Positions 20,544 to 31,233 of a stretch of DNA of 64,000 nt are shown piece after piece. The notes under the pieces were generated by a model that made no database searches, was not told the origin of the DNA, and was given only the letters and a program-made list of their open reading frames with translations. The DNA is from Rhynchopus sp. YZ270_cl-10. Taxonomy: Eukaryota > Euglenozoa > Diplonemea > Diplonemida > Diplonemidae. Location: positions 248,001 to 312,000 of the forward strand of contig OZ037858.1 in the NCBI GenBank assembly GCA_964035575.1, read 5' to 3'. Within the stretch, counting starts at the first letter, position 1. Each line of letters starts with the position of its first letter. Made by a program: the position numbers and the translations under genes.

Positions 20544-21087
20544 TTTTTTTGAAAAATAAAATGAAATAAGCAGTCATGGTCGAAACCTCTACTTTTTTCT
20601 TCCAACGTTCGTTCATTTCCCCAAAAACCCCTACAATTCCTCCCCCCTCCACATTTTCTTTCAATCGGTACACTCGACACTGTCAGAGCATTGAAGCATG
20701 TATAATTTGCTTTTTTTTGTTGTAGCACTGACAAAATCACCAATTTTCTCAAAAAAAAAAACATGATTTTGATTTTTTTTTTTGAAACAGCCACCAGGGT
20801 TTCTTCTCCCCCCCTTTTTTTTTGTGATTTTTCAAATGATATCAACAGCATACCCAGTGAGCAGAGACGTCACTTGCGTACAAAAAAAATAAAATAAAAA
20901 ACTGGGGGGGAAAATCTGATACAACGGGTTTTGTTGATAATCTAACGGTCAGCCACCATACAAGATGGACTGCACGCGCCTTTCTTTACACTCTCTCAGG
21001 CGGTCTGCTCTGTTGTTGGATCACCTTGGCAAAAGCAAAGTGATATAAAAAAAGTTAAGACACGATACAACGAGATGATTACATAAA

Positions 21088-21112
21088 TTTGACTTGAAAT
21101 ACCAAAAAAAAG
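21088..21112 (+). repeat. Half copy, family C
   Basis: ATTTGACTTGAAATACCAAA only; the CTCTCGTG half is missing. Confidence 0.4.
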
Positions 21113-21115
21113 ACG

Positions 21116-22556
21116 TCAAATCATACCTTTTGCGGGTGCCTCCTTGCTCGGCTCAGGAGCAGACTTGCCTTGGATCTCTGCAAGGATTCCTCCGCTTGCA
21201 ACAGCCACACCAACCCAACCCTGATAGGTATAGTTGAAAGTATTGCATAAAATAAAGCCATTTCCCCCCCTCTTACACGAAGTGTGATTTAGAAACTAAA
21301 CCGAGAAGTATGCATTTGTTACTCACGGCTTTTCCCATTGTTCACCCCCTTTCAGCCAAACGCGTGCACCATACAGGGTAAGTAACCTATATGGCGATCA
21401 ATGAAAAAAAAATGATCCGGATCTATGATGTCACCCAAAGGGCGATGCTTACACCTCGTCTTGGCAGATCAATAGGCCCTCTGCTGGTCTGACCCCCATT
21501 TTTTGGCCACAGAAAAGAAGACATACCATAGGCGCCAAGGGGTTCCCCTTGAACACGATAGAGAAGAGCACACTGAAGATCTTTCTTGTTGTTGTCACCG
21601 TGGTGCACACGAGGGGGTCGAAGGTCGCGATCGTGTAGAAAATGAAGGACTGTCCGAGGGCCGAGCACACCGAGAACTGTCAGGATTATTAGATTTTTTT
21701 GTGGTTTCGACAATGGGTTCTGTACACAAGGTTGCCCGAAGGCTAACCTGGAAAAAATATTGGGGCACCAACACCCCTTGGCAACCCTACTGGGTGGTTT
21801 TTCCTATCATACCTTGATGATGAGGCTCATTACTTCGACGTTGTTGACGCAGAACTGGATGCCGGTCCAGACCTCGCTGTTTCCGAAGGCGAAGACGAGG
21901 GAGACAGCAAGCATGTAGACGTTGGTCCAGAACATGAAGTCGTATGGCTTCACTTTGATGCCTTTTGCGGCTGTCTTTGCTTTGAGACGCTTCTGGACTC
22001 CTCCCGTGAGGCCATCGCAGATAAGCGATGCTGCAAGGAAGGCAAGCCCCCAGAAGGAGGACTCCGACGATGCCTTGCTGCTCTTGCCCATCGACACAAT
22101 CGCAGTACCGGCAACAATAGCAGAGACCTGGAGGTACTCGCGCAGTGTGTAGTTTGCACCGCCAAGAAGCAAGGACCCGATCATCACAGGAACCATCTTC
22201 CCAGACTTCGCCAGCGTCGCAACAGGGAACGAAACACCGGTCGCCAGAGCCGCATTCGTGCAGTACTTCGCAAAGACCTGCGTCGCCCCGGTCATCGCAA
22301 ACATGTCGTGGGGAATGTTCCTCGTGAACCCCATCAGCAGCAACGCAGCAAAGCTGACCCCCACATTCGCCAGCGACTCCAACACCTGCAAAAACCAGAT
22401 GTACTTAAACCCCTCCCCAGCCGCGTTCTTGTATCTGAACACATCCTCCTGCAGCGTTCCGTAGTACAAAAAGCATGCGTAAATACCTCCCGCACCAAAC
22501 AGAAGCTGCATCATGTTGCCCTTCTTCTCAACGTTTTTGTCGCCCCTTTCGGACAT
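21116..22556 (-). CDS. SLC35B1: SLC35B1-like ER nucleotide (sugar) transporter, 332 aa
   Basis: Three exons: 22556-21813, 21676-21527 and 21220-21116, all phase 0, with introns opening GTATGATAG and GTATGTCTT. About ten hydrophobic segments. Family blocks include YYGTLQEDVFRYKN near the N-terminus, the run CSALGQSFIF in exon 2, TTTRKIFSVL, and NPLAPM followed by GWVGVAV across the last splice. SLC35B1 relatives exchange ATP/ADP or carry UDP-sugars across the ER membrane. The end is uncertain: an unspliced stop at 21116 gives a C-terminus AKGMI, but GTATGATTT at 21126 is itself a consensus donor. Splicing to an acceptor near 21010 would give a tail EQTA with the stop at 20996. Intron 1 carries a D repeat. 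Confidence 0.88.
21701..21744 (+). repeat. Dispersed repeat, family D, inside an SLC35B1 intron
   Basis: GTGGTTTCGACAATGGGTTC, then TGTACACAAGGTTGCCCGAAGGC. The central hairpin is lost; both conserved flanks remain. It lies in intron 1 (21677-21812). Confidence 0.75.
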
Positions 22557-22587
22557 ATTTAGTTTTTTTTTCCCTTCCCCCGTGTTT

Positions 22588-22605
22588 CTGTGAAAATTGA
22601 AGCTG
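22588..22605 (-). promoter_or_regulatory. Acceptor before SLC35B1-like gene
   Basis: TTCAATTTTCACAG on the minus strand, about 31 nt upstream of the ATG; no upstream exon seen. Confidence 0.4.
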
Positions 22606-22715
22606 TGTGTACTGTACTTCATTGTGGTGTCTGACGAGGAGAGGGTCCTAGACAATAAGAACAACAACAATGTGCAGGCACCACAAGGGCACGGTTGCAA
22701 GAACGTTACGCAAAG

Positions 22716-22757
22716 AAAAGTTGATGAGATGACCCTAAGCCTCTCTCTAAAGACACA
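22716..22757 (+). repeat. Dispersed hairpin, family A (diverged 3' half)
   Basis: AAAAGTTGATGAGATGACCC, then TAAGCCTCTC; the closing half has drifted. Confidence 0.6.
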
Positions 22758-22833
22758 TTCATCGCACAGCATCAGCTGCGTGGCTACAAAACGGGGTGTA
22801 TGGGGGGAGTCATTTTTAATGGTGTAAATAATC

Positions 22834-24587
22834 TTAAGCAACGTCTTCGACCTCCATCCCGCACTCCACGAGAGGTGTCTTGACGACCATGCCGAAAAGC
22901 TTGGATTTTTTTGCAGTGAGCTCGAACTCCGAGAGCACACCTTTGCGCTTCTGATGGGTCAGGCTGCGTAGATAGGACAGATCCGCCACACTGTTTGTCA
23001 CCAGCTTCATCCCAGCACTGCACACAAACTTATCTACCGCCTTCGCCGAATTCCCTGGGTCCTTCTCCTTCCCCTTCTCCTTCACCTCTCGCTCCCCCTC
23101 CCCCTCCTCCTCCTTTTCTATCGCCTTCTCCCGCTTTGCAGCAAACGAAACCAATACGGTACTGGGGCAGGTGTTTACAGGCTTTTCTTCGACGCTCTTC
23201 TCCTCTTCCTCGTCTTCGTAGCCTTGCATGAATGAGTGCATTAGGATTTCGGAGACTGTGGGGCGGTCAGCAGGATGGCGTTGTAAGCATTTCGCGATAA
23301 GGTCGTTGCACTCATGAGAGATCTCCGCTGGGATGCTGGGAGGTGTGTTCGAGGATGCGATCTTGTACATGATAGAGGCGCTGTCGGTCATGCCGTAGTC
23401 TGGTGGTGCGCCGTCCAGCAGTTCTATTGTCGTAATGCCCATAGACCATATGTCAGCCGAGAGAGTGTGTCCAGTACCCTTGATGACCTCGGGTGCCATG
23501 AAGCTTGGAGTTCCGGTGGTCTTGGTGCTCAGTGTTTCCAGTCTCTCAGAGGCGCCGAAGTCTGCGAGTTTGACCTCTCCAGTGACACCCAGCAGTGCGT
23601 TGTCTGATTTTAGATCAAGGTGTGCGACCTGATTTGCATGAAGGTAGCCAAGTCCTAAAAACATCTGCCGGATGTACATTTTGACAACATTTTCTTGAAG
23701 CTTCCCAAAGTGCGAGACAATGCGTTTCAATGAGCCACCAGGAACGTATTCCATGAAGATTTGTATTCCTGTTTTAGTTTTGGAAATAAAAAGAAAAGAA
23801 AAGTTTATAAGACGACTCTAAGCCTCTCGTGCTTAGTCACCTTGTAGAAAAAATGTGGGTAAAATACCTGTAGGTGTCCGCTCCGCCCCATAGTACCGCA
23901 CAATGTTGTTATGAACCAAACGCTTCATCAAGGAAATCTCCTTCGTCAGCATGCACACCTTCTCCGATCCATCCCCAGGCTTCAACTCTATTTCCTTTAC
24001 CGCAACAAGCTCGCCGTTGAGCCTATTGAGGCCCATATAGACCACACCGAAGGAGCCGCTGCCGATGGTTTGGGAGGGGTTTTTGAGGATATTGCATTTT
24101 TTAATTTTGCGGGTCCGATGCGAGGTAGGCGGCAGCGATTGGGATGGATGCAGAGGCAGCTCGAGGGGTGAGATGTTGGTGTCAATGATGGGCGAAGACC
24201 CGGCAGAGCTTTGCGTAGCGTTGAGGCTGGGGTCCTCCTTGTGGGCCTGGTGCCGCTTCAGGTCTTCGTCCACCAGGTCCTCCATCTGACGTTTCTTCAG
24301 CAGCCGTGCCTGCTCCCCAATGACAAAGGTCTCCTTCTGCAGGACCGGCTGCTTCAGCATCATGCTCTCCCGCACTCTCGTCCCAGACCGGTCGTGGCCA
24401 CCCATCACACAGCGTTTCTCTTGCTCCTTCAAGAATTTCTGAGAGGGGGGATATTTTATTTTTTTGATCAAATAGAAGTGCAATGAAAAACGGGGAGGGG
24501 GGGAAATACCTTGATAAGACGTTTTCGATTGCGGCTTTCAATGCGTTGTCGGTTTTTGATGCGGGTGTCTTCGACCATGAGATCCAT
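22834..24587 (-). CDS. STE/MAPKKK-like protein kinase, 527 aa
   Basis: Exons 24587-24510, 24438-23868 and 23768-22834; the second junction splits a Gly codon (TPTG/IQIFMEY). The charged, coiled-coil-like N-terminus runs to about residue 140. The kinase domain (about 150-410) has the glycine loop IGSGSFGVVY, VAVKEIE (catalytic Lys about 174), HLDLKSDN (about 266-273), DFGAS, a GTPSFMAPEV activation end and a final arginine block RPTVSEIL. The domain is closest in style to MAPKKK/NPK1 kinases. The usual HRD arginine is Leu here. The tail is Glu/Lys-rich. An in-frame TGA sits just upstream of the ATG and a CTCTGCAG acceptor lies 23 nt upstream, supporting this start. Intron 2 (99 bp) contains a family A hairpin. 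Confidence 0.88.
23801..23843 (+). repeat. Dispersed hairpin, family A, inside a kinase intron
   Basis: AAGTTTATAAGACGACTC, TAAGCCTCTCGTGCTTAG, TCACCTT. It lies within 23769-23867. In the sense strand of the gene the hairpin is followed by a TTTTCTTTTC tract and the acceptor. Confidence 0.85.
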
Positions 24588-24610
24588 CGCACCGCGTTGG
24601 CGTCAAATCC

Positions 24611-24622
24611 CTGCAGAGAAAT
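24611..24622 (-). promoter_or_regulatory. Acceptor before the kinase gene
   Basis: TTTCTCTGCAG followed by 23 nt to the ATG. The frame is closed upstream, so this is not a cis-exon junction in the same frame. Confidence 0.5.
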
Positions 24623-24954
24623 TGCTGGAATAACCTAATTGCCTCTACAAAGCCCGCTTGAATTAAGCCAGACTGAAGACGTTCTCTTGTTCCTCGATGC
24701 GTGATACAATTCCCAAAACTCAGTGCAATAGTTGCGCTTTGTGTAAATGTCTGTTTTATTTGGTACCCTTTATGGAAGAGGAAGGGAGGGGAATAAGAAT
24801 GAAATATTTTTTTCTGCATCAACCAAATGAGGGTCACTCTGCTCTCATCAGTCTTTGGATAGACTGACACAAATCGGCGGAAACATTATCCCAAATCTAC
24901 CATTTTTTTTAAATTAAATCACCTTCTCTCACACCTCTCTCTCCTCTCTTAAAT

Positions 24955-26082
24955 TCACCATATTCCATGAGCATGGGCGTACGCTGCTAAGAACGTAGTA
25001 GACATTGTCCAGGTAGGACCCACCTCTGCTTTATAGCATAAAATCAATGAATCTGCTGAGACTGTGTTCTTGGTGGTGGCGTAAACGAGCATCATAGGGG
25101 TGAAGAGGGCGCGGGTGGCTGCTGACGCAGCGAGGGCGCTGTGGAAGAGCGCTGTGGCCAGGGTTTCGTAGCGGTCACCCTTTGTGGTGACACGCGTGGC
25201 GCAGGCGGAGAGACACGCGGTGTAGCTGCCTGCGGAGAGCGGTGCTGCTGTGTGGGTTACCTCTATACACCCGTCCACATCGCCTACCGAAGCAAGCACT
25301 CTAAGCACGCATTCCTGCACCGCAGGGGTCCGCTTCACACCAAATATCTCCATCGAACGGTAAATCCAGAGCACCTTCCTCGCATGGTCTACATCGTTGA
25401 TGCAGGCCATAAAACACAACTGAAAGACTTCTTCTGTTAGAGCCATGCTTGCCCCCGCCATTTCCCCAAGAATACGACGCATATTTAAAAAATTCGCTTT
25501 GACCAGAATAGAGCACATTGTCTCCTTCTGTAGAGGGAGACCTATTGATTTCATGTGTCTGAGGATAGCGTAGGCAGCTTTGGGGCGGTTTGTGCGGCAG
25601 AGGGCGCGGATCATGGCGTTGTAGGTTTTTCGTGTGTTGCGTTCGTTTTGGGATGGGTAATGGGTGTGAAGAAGATTGATGATGTCGTCTACAAGATCGG
25701 TTTGACGTCGAGACGCATATCTTAGAAGTCGAAGCGGAACGTCCACTGCAAGATTTGAGTCCGGTTCTGCGATTTTAATGCGAACGATACCAAAAGCCTC
25801 ACGGATCCTCCCAAGCTTTGTAAGCTGCTCCACTGCAGAGGCAGTACTCTGCCGTCCCAAGGCGAACACCCCTATCCGTTCTATCTCAGCCAACACAGCC
25901 TCACCTCTTCTCCTCTCCTTTGCACGTTGAGGCAGCCCCGAATAATTCTGTACCCCATCCCCTCTTCCCTCACCACACCGTACGATCGATGCTGTGTTTT
26001 CTCGATCAATAACAGTATTAATATGCACCATTCGCACATTATGTAATATTTTCACATTACGAAAGCACCGCACTACAGACAT
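24955..26082 (-). CDS. Pentatricopeptide repeat (PPR) protein, 375 aa
   Basis: Intronless. At least one clear PPR unit at about residues 150-185 (TYNAMIRALCRTNRPKAAYA, ILRHMKSIGLP), with weaker helical repeats following. The N-terminus from the ATG at 26082 (MSVVRCFRNVKILHNVR) is basic and amphipathic, as in a mitochondrial targeting peptide, which is why I prefer it to the longer upstream open frame. PPR proteins bind organellar RNA. The C-terminal third is Ala/Thr-rich helical repeat without clear PPR spacing. The target RNA is unknown. Confidence 0.75.
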   Translation of the reverse strand: MSVVRCFRNVKILHNVRMVHINTVIDRENTASIVRCGEGRGDGVQNYSGLPQRAKERRRGEAVLAEIERIGVFALGRQSTASAVEQLTKLGRIREAFGIVRIKIAEPDSNLAVDVPLRLLRYASRRQTDLVDDIINLLHTHYPSQNERNTRKTYNAMIRALCRTNRPKAAYAILRHMKSIGLPLQKETMCSILVKANFLNMRRILGEMAGASMALTEEVFQLCFMACINDVDHARKVLWIYRSMEIFGVKRTPAVQECVLRVLASVGDVDGCIEVTHTAAPLSAGSYTACLSACATRVTTKGDRYETLATALFHSALAASAATRALFTPMMLVYATTKNTVSADSLILCYKAEVGPTWTMSTTFLAAYAHAHGIW

Positions 26083-26261
26083 GAAAAGGGGAAGGTGAAG
26101 ATCTCTTTTTTTTTTGTCAATATGCAGGCATTCCTGTTTCTGAGGGTCACGTTTTGTTGGGTAAAAAAGGGAAAAATTTTCCAAAAAGGCTCTGCTTTTT
26201 TTTGTACTGTTTGAAAGAAAAGAGAAAAATTGAAAAGTTTTTTTTGGAAAAAAATTTGCAA

Positions 26262-26293
26262 AAGATGAACCTAAGCCTATACTTAGCCATCTT
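26262..26293 (+). repeat. Dispersed hairpin, family A (short)
   Basis: AAAAGATGAACCTAAGCC, then TACTTAGCCATCTT. Arms still pair. Confidence 0.7.
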
Positions 26294-26372
26294 AAAAAAT
26301 GAAAAAAGAGATAGTTGCAACGTAAAACGCAGCTCGGTCATGCTGCTAAAAGAGAAGAACCGTTTATTGACA

Positions 26373-26416
26373 ACTTTATAAGATGACCCTAAGCCCTCTC
26401 TGTGCTTAGTCACCTT
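26373..26416 (+). repeat. Dispersed hairpin, family A
   Basis: ACTTTATAAGATGACCCTAA, GCCCTCTCTGTGC, TTAGTCACCTT. 290 nt upstream of the PPR start codon. Confidence 0.85.
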
Positions 26417-26503
26417 GATCACATTCGTTATCGCGCAGTATCGGCTATGTGTTTCCACAAATTTGTTAGGGATGAATATCATTTCTCCAGCCGTGAGCCA
26501 AGA

Positions 26504-26542
26504 GAAGTTAATAGTGCCAACACTTCACCATACATCGGGCAC
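26504..26542 (+). repeat. Dispersed repeat, family B (diverged)
   Basis: GAAGTTAATAGTGCCAACAC, then TTCACCATACATCGGGCAC. Confidence 0.65.
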
Positions 26543-26871
26543 TGATCCCCCCGCAGGTTGGAATAAAAATACATCTCACGGTTACCACATAAAACGAATT
26601 GCAAAATGCCCCCCCATTTTCCCCACAACCCTCCACCACTGTAGCGAAAAGGGAGTTGAACTCCTCCACTCTCTCCCTCTCCTTTCCTGGCTGACCTACT
26701 TCCGAGGCAGCATATCCAGGGGGGGCTCCGGCAAAAGGCACCTCACAAACACTGTGAAGCGTCTCACAGTCATATCCAAAGCACAGTATCACACAATGTG
26801 CTGTCTTCTGTTGTAGCGAAATAAGTGTAAATACCACCCCGCCAAACGCGCTGTATTCCTCAATAAACCCT

Positions 26872-27318
26872 TTATTGCAACGTCTTTCGGAGCGCAGAGT
26901 ACCGTTCTATGACAGGGTTTGGTGTAGTCTTCCTCTGTGCAATGCGCTGTTGGGTGAAGGCTGCAAGCTGTTCTCTGCGCTGTGGCAATAGGGAGGGGAG
27001 AGGCGCGATGTCCACTCTACGCCGTTTCTTTGCAGGGCTTGACTCTGCCTGACGTTCCTCTTCCCCCTCGAGCAGGTGGCTGCGTGCTGACCCTTTGAAC
27101 AGGCGGACTGCACCCTCATGCAGACCTGGGTCCAACTTCTGCAAAAACCCTAGCAGGTGTGTCGCACGTTGTGGCGCACCGTCACCACGGATAGTGCGTG
27201 ATGGAACAGAAACCCCCGCAGCAAGTGACAGAGCCGCTGACCTGTCCTTCAGTGCTACGTCGCCCCTCGTTGTGCTCATGGACAACGATGTCGGCTGCAA
27301 GCTGCCTTCAATAGGCAT
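26872..27318 (-). CDS. Small basic nuclear-type protein, 148 aa
   Basis: Not recognised. Intronless, rich in Arg, Ser and Gln, with a classic nuclear localisation motif PAKKRRRV at about residues 101-108 and a basic C-terminus (RREQ, QRIAQRK, RYSALRKTL). No transmembrane segment or known domain. The start is the ATG at 27318, directly after ATAGAACA. The longer upstream open frame is low-complexity and includes a B repeat, so it is spacer. Confidence 0.65.
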   Translation of the reverse strand: MPIEGSLQPTSLSMSTTRGDVALKDRSAALSLAAGVSVPSRTIRGDGAPQRATHLLGFLQKLDPGLHEGAVRLFKGSARSHLLEGEEERQAESSPAKKRRRVDIAPLPSLLPQRREQLAAFTQQRIAQRKTTPNPVIERYSALRKTLQ

Positions 27319-28419
27319 TGTTCTATGTTGGGTTGGCGTGTGTGTGTATCGGGTTGCCTTGAAAAGGGTTGTGGGGATTGTGTAGTTGAAGAAAAAAGAG
27401 AAGTTGAAAAGTGTAAAGACCTCACCGTTCATCGGCGGGAGGAAAAAAAGTTGATGGTGACAGTGGCGTACCTTGGTACAATGATGCACCGCAACCAAAA
27501 AAGGTTGAGGGGGGTAGAGGGGGTTATGAAACGCATTTGAAAGAAAATAATCGTTGTCAGCGTTTAAAAAAAAAACACACAGTTTCAAGAGAAGGCGCGA
27601 GAACCCATTGGGATAGCAAAATATACCATTTTGGAGGAATATTTGAGGTAAAAAAAAGAGGCCGTTTTTTTAGTACATAATTTCTCTTACAGAACAAGGT
27701 GTGGGGTGGTGGGAAGGAGGGAGCTGTGTGTGGGGAAGGATGTTTGTGGTGTATTTCGTTCTAAGCGGAGACCACAATTTTTTTTTGCGTATTTTACTTC
27801 TGTCTGTCGAATGATGCATAGTCCCACTTGAGTACCATCTTCGGAATGCAAAACAAATGACTTTCTGTCACTTCTTTTTGTTTGACCTTGCTACTTGCTA
27901 CTCAAGGAGAGGTGCATTATCGAGGAATACATTCCCCCCAGTTTTTCGCTCGTTGTATTTTTTGCAGAAAAAATAAAAAAAACCCCTCGCATCAACGTTT
28001 TGAATCGAACATAGTTGCGTTGACGCTCCTCGTCAGAAAAAAAAAAAAATGCCAAAAAAAAGAGAAGTTGAACAATCTAAAAAAAGAAGGGTTCTCTTCA
28101 ATACCCGAGAAAGTTTTAACCCAAAGAATGCCAAATGGATGTATTCTTGAAACATCGACAATCTTGCAAAAACAAAAAACAAAACAAAAAACAAAAAAAA
28201 AAAAACGTTGCAGACAGTTACACTCATCCCCTAGAATACTATACTTTGTTCTTGTTTGGGCCCATCACTCTCGGTGGCTCTGTGTTCCATTGTCGCCCGA
28301 TAAGGGCTAGGATGCTGACAGATGGTGCAAAGCTTTGGTTTTTATGTTTGCCGTTTTTTTTAAAACCCCACGAACCGCCTAGTACGCAGGAGGCTCGTTC
28401 CCGACACTCATGCTCAGGT
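27319..28419. other. Spacer with one B repeat
   Basis: About 1.1 kb of A/T-rich sequence. B repeat at 27400-27440. A frame at 27882-28310 on the plus strand is Lys-rich and driven by A-runs; rejected. Confidence 0.6.
27400..27440 (+). repeat. Dispersed repeat, family B
   Basis: GAAGTTGAAAAGTGTAAAGAC, then CTCACCGTTCATCGGCGGG. 84 nt upstream of the 148-aa gene. Confidence 0.75.
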
Positions 28420-30843
28420 CTAGGGTGTTGTGTGCGTCTTCACCCCGTTCTTCGTCTTCGAATCTGAGAGGGTAGATTTTTTTGAAAAATGAATAACGTT
28501 CTTTGCATACTTGTCAAGCAACCCTCCTAGAAAGTGGTCATCTTCCACGAGAGGGCGGTCGTCGTGGTCGCTTTCATCGTCATCGTCGCTTCCTCCGAGG
28601 TCCTTCATGATGTTGGCGAGACGCAGCTTTTGGGGGTCCTCCATTGAGACTGGCTGCAGCACTTCAGGTTCGACGTCGGGTTCTGGCTCGCGACCTTCAT
28701 AGTGACTGCGTACAGGCTCTGAGCGCTGTTGTTGCTGGTGGTGATGTGAAGTGGTATGGTGACCTGAGTCTCCTGTCACGTCCTCTTCGTCGTCGTCGTC
28801 GTCTTCGTGGTGGTTGTGGTGGTGGTGGTGGTGATGATCGTCGTCTTCCTGATGTGCCCGTGTCTGTGTCGTTGTGCGGTACTGATCATGTCTCTCCTCC
28901 TCAAACAGCCGCTTTGCCTCCATCGCCTCCAGATGCTGCATCGCACGCTCCTCCTCCTCATCCTCATGCGCCTGCTGGTGCATTGACACAGGCAGGCCTT
29001 CCTTCTCCCTTTCAATGGAACGGCCAGAAGGGGCATCCCACGCACCGCGCTTCACCGGCATTCGCCCGTCGGTGCTCTGTATAAAAGGTGGTGGGTAATA
29101 CAAACCAATTTTTCAAAAAAACTGAGCAATAATATAACTGATCTGTCCTTATGAGTGGAATGTACATACCGTCAAAGATGCTGCGTCAGACCGTGTGGCG
29201 TACTGGTTGGTGTCGCGTGAGCGGGGTGAATGTGACATAGAATGTGGCGACGCAGACCCACGCCGTCCCCTCGGTGACGGCGAGCGGAAGCGTCCGTACT
29301 TGAGGGGCGAGGGGATGCTGCTGGTCCTTCGGGTGCTGTTGCTGCCACCACCGCCACCGCCACCCATCTCTCGGATGACGCGGTTGGTGTCCAAAATGCA
29401 TTTCAGGAGGTCCTTCATTTCGTTCTTCACCTCCGGTCGAGTGATTGCGAGGCGTTTGACCATGCCTAGCATATCCGCAACGTTGTTTGTCGCACGGTAC
29501 AGTGTGTTTGTCACGGCGCCTTCTTTGTCTGCGAGGTGCTGCAGTTGGGATTCGAAGGAGCGCCGTTCCTTTGCCATTTCTGCTTGGGTTTGGAGGAGCT
29601 GGCGGCGGAGCACTTTGTTCTCTTCGGAGACGACTGTGAGCTCCTCTTGGAGACGGGCCTGCTTCTGCTGCTGCTGTGCGCTTTGCACGCTGTCTTGTCG
29701 CTGCATGGGAAGGCGTCCTGGCGACGGTCGTCGCGATGCAGGCCCTGGCGACGGCGACTGCCCACGCCGTTTCACAGGAGCAGGCGACCTCCCCCTTACA
29801 GACGAATCCCTTGTCGACGCTGGGGTATGCACCGCGCTAGGACTGCGCTTCACGGCAGGCGGTCTCTTCTTTGTACTCCGCGGCGGCACCGCCTCACGGT
29901 CCATCTCCGCCGTAGCGGGACTATGCCCAGACAACTCAAACAGCTTCGACCCAAGCCTCTTCCGAACACACCACAACAAAACGTTTTCATCCTCCTCACA
30001 AACCGGAAGAATCGTCATAATCGACGGAACATTAATCTGTCTAATACACACCGGAGCAGTCGGCGTCCTTGCAGTATAAATGCACATCATCGAATCAAGC
30101 CCTGCAGACGCACTGTACCCAGACGATGTCTGACACAAACTGGTAACCGAATGTGTATGATGCGTCAAGGTGGTCAGCATGCGCTGCTCCCCTACATCCC
30201 AGATCACAATCTTTCCGTCCTCCGCTCCGGTCCATAACGTGCCGTTCTGGAGATGGTACATAATGGACCGAACCACCGCCTTATGCCCAGTAAGCTTCCC
30301 TGCAGGCTCACAGGTATTAAGGTTCCAACACCGAATGGAGTGGTCGGTGCTGTCGGAGGAGAATAAGACCAACCCGATTGCGGCCAATGCTCTCACTGCG
30401 CCACGTTGTGTGGGGAGGGTGCGAAGAAGCTCCATGGTCGCAGCATGCCATTCAAAGATATACTTATCACCAGATCCGGTGTATACTCTACGACCATGGC
30501 TGATAATGCAAGAGACGGGACCGCTGTGTGCAAGCTTCTCTGCTCGGCAGGCACCGAAGGAGTCGTTCACACGCTCTGTGGATGGTTGGCTGTTGTGATC
30601 CACTGCATAAACATGGACGTAACCACTGCTCATTCCGACCCACAGACGGAGTTCCTTTCCAGGGACAAGAACCATGCACTGTACACGGTCCTTCCGACTC
30701 CGTGCCACCTCGGAAATGGTCTCGCCGTTGGGGCTTCGCTCTGATATGAGCCCATCTTTTGCGCAAAGGATTCCCCGTGCGCTGACCGCAGCGAAGTCAA
30801 CGATGCTGCTAGCATCGACCAGCGGCAGCTCGTTGATGTCCAT
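28420..30843 (-). CDS. WD40 / coiled-coil protein, 776 aa
   Basis: Exons 30843-29170 and 29076-28420, phase 0 across a 93-bp GTATGT intron. Residues about 20-290 form WD40 repeats (ending KIVIWDVGEQ, CWNLNTCEP, SGSGDKYIFEW-like blades). A Pro/Arg/Ser-rich basic linker follows (KKRPPAVKRSPS, RRGQSPSPGP), then a coiled coil at about 390-460 (LQEELTVVSEENKVLRRQLL). Exon 2 is acidic with His runs and ends with a conserved-looking DDHFLGGLLDKYAKNVIHF. The start at 30843 is preceded by a pyrimidine tract and CTTCAG. Probably a cytoskeletal or scaffolding protein; no precise family recognised. Confidence 0.8.
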
Positions 30844-30875
30844 GAGAAGGGTGCTTGGGTGGGCTACCCTCTGCT

Positions 30876-30903
30876 CTGAAGAGAGGAGGTGGGGTGGGGT
30901 GGA
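30876..30903 (-). promoter_or_regulatory. Strong pyrimidine tract and CTTCAG before the WD40 gene
   Basis: CACCCCACCTCCTCTCTTCAG on the minus strand, 32 nt upstream of the ATG, and itself preceded by over 70 nt of pure C/T. Among the clearest trans-splice-type acceptors here. Confidence 0.6.
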
Positions 30904-30936
30904 AAAGGGGAGGAGTGAAGGTGGAGTAGGAAAAAA

Positions 30937-31008
30937 AGGGGAGAGGGGGAGAGGGGGGGGAGAGGGGGGGAGAGGGGGGGGAGAGGGGGGGGAGAGGGGG
31001 GGAGAGGG
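30937..31008. repeat. GA/G-rich microsatellite
   Basis: Irregular repeats of GGGGGAGA and related units, all purine on the plus strand. On the gene-sense strand this is a pyrimidine tract upstream of the WD40 acceptor. Confidence 0.9.
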
Positions 31009-31233
31009 TTTTTCGAATCCCGTTCGGTCGCATGAAAAAGAAGACCCCCAGGGGGGAAATCTTCCTTTTCGCTTTGTTTTGTGATCCTCCTTCATTTTGC
31101 TTTTGTGCCAAAACGGCATTATTTTTTTCTCCTTTTTTTTGATGATTTTCTGCAAAAAAAACAGGGCAAAAAACCCCAAAAAAAAAATCCCAAGGCACCC
31201 CCCGTATCCCCCTCCCTCTCGCTCTTTCTAAAC

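Larger units (their letters stand above)
19546..20995. other. Spacer with repeats, no supported gene
   Basis: Holds A repeats at 19543, 19841 and 20025, a B repeat at 19774 and a D repeat at 20491. Open frames at 20290-20851 are Lys/Phe-rich artefacts of A/T runs. Confidence 0.6.

Noticed and set aside
20290-20851. Two minus-strand frames of 127 and 143 codons
   Set aside because: Lys/Phe/Arg-rich translation of A/T homopolymers, crossing a D repeat.
28135-28467. Plus-strand frames beside the WD40 gene end
   Set aside because: Low-complexity Lys/Gln translation of A-runs and the antisense of the gene's last codons.
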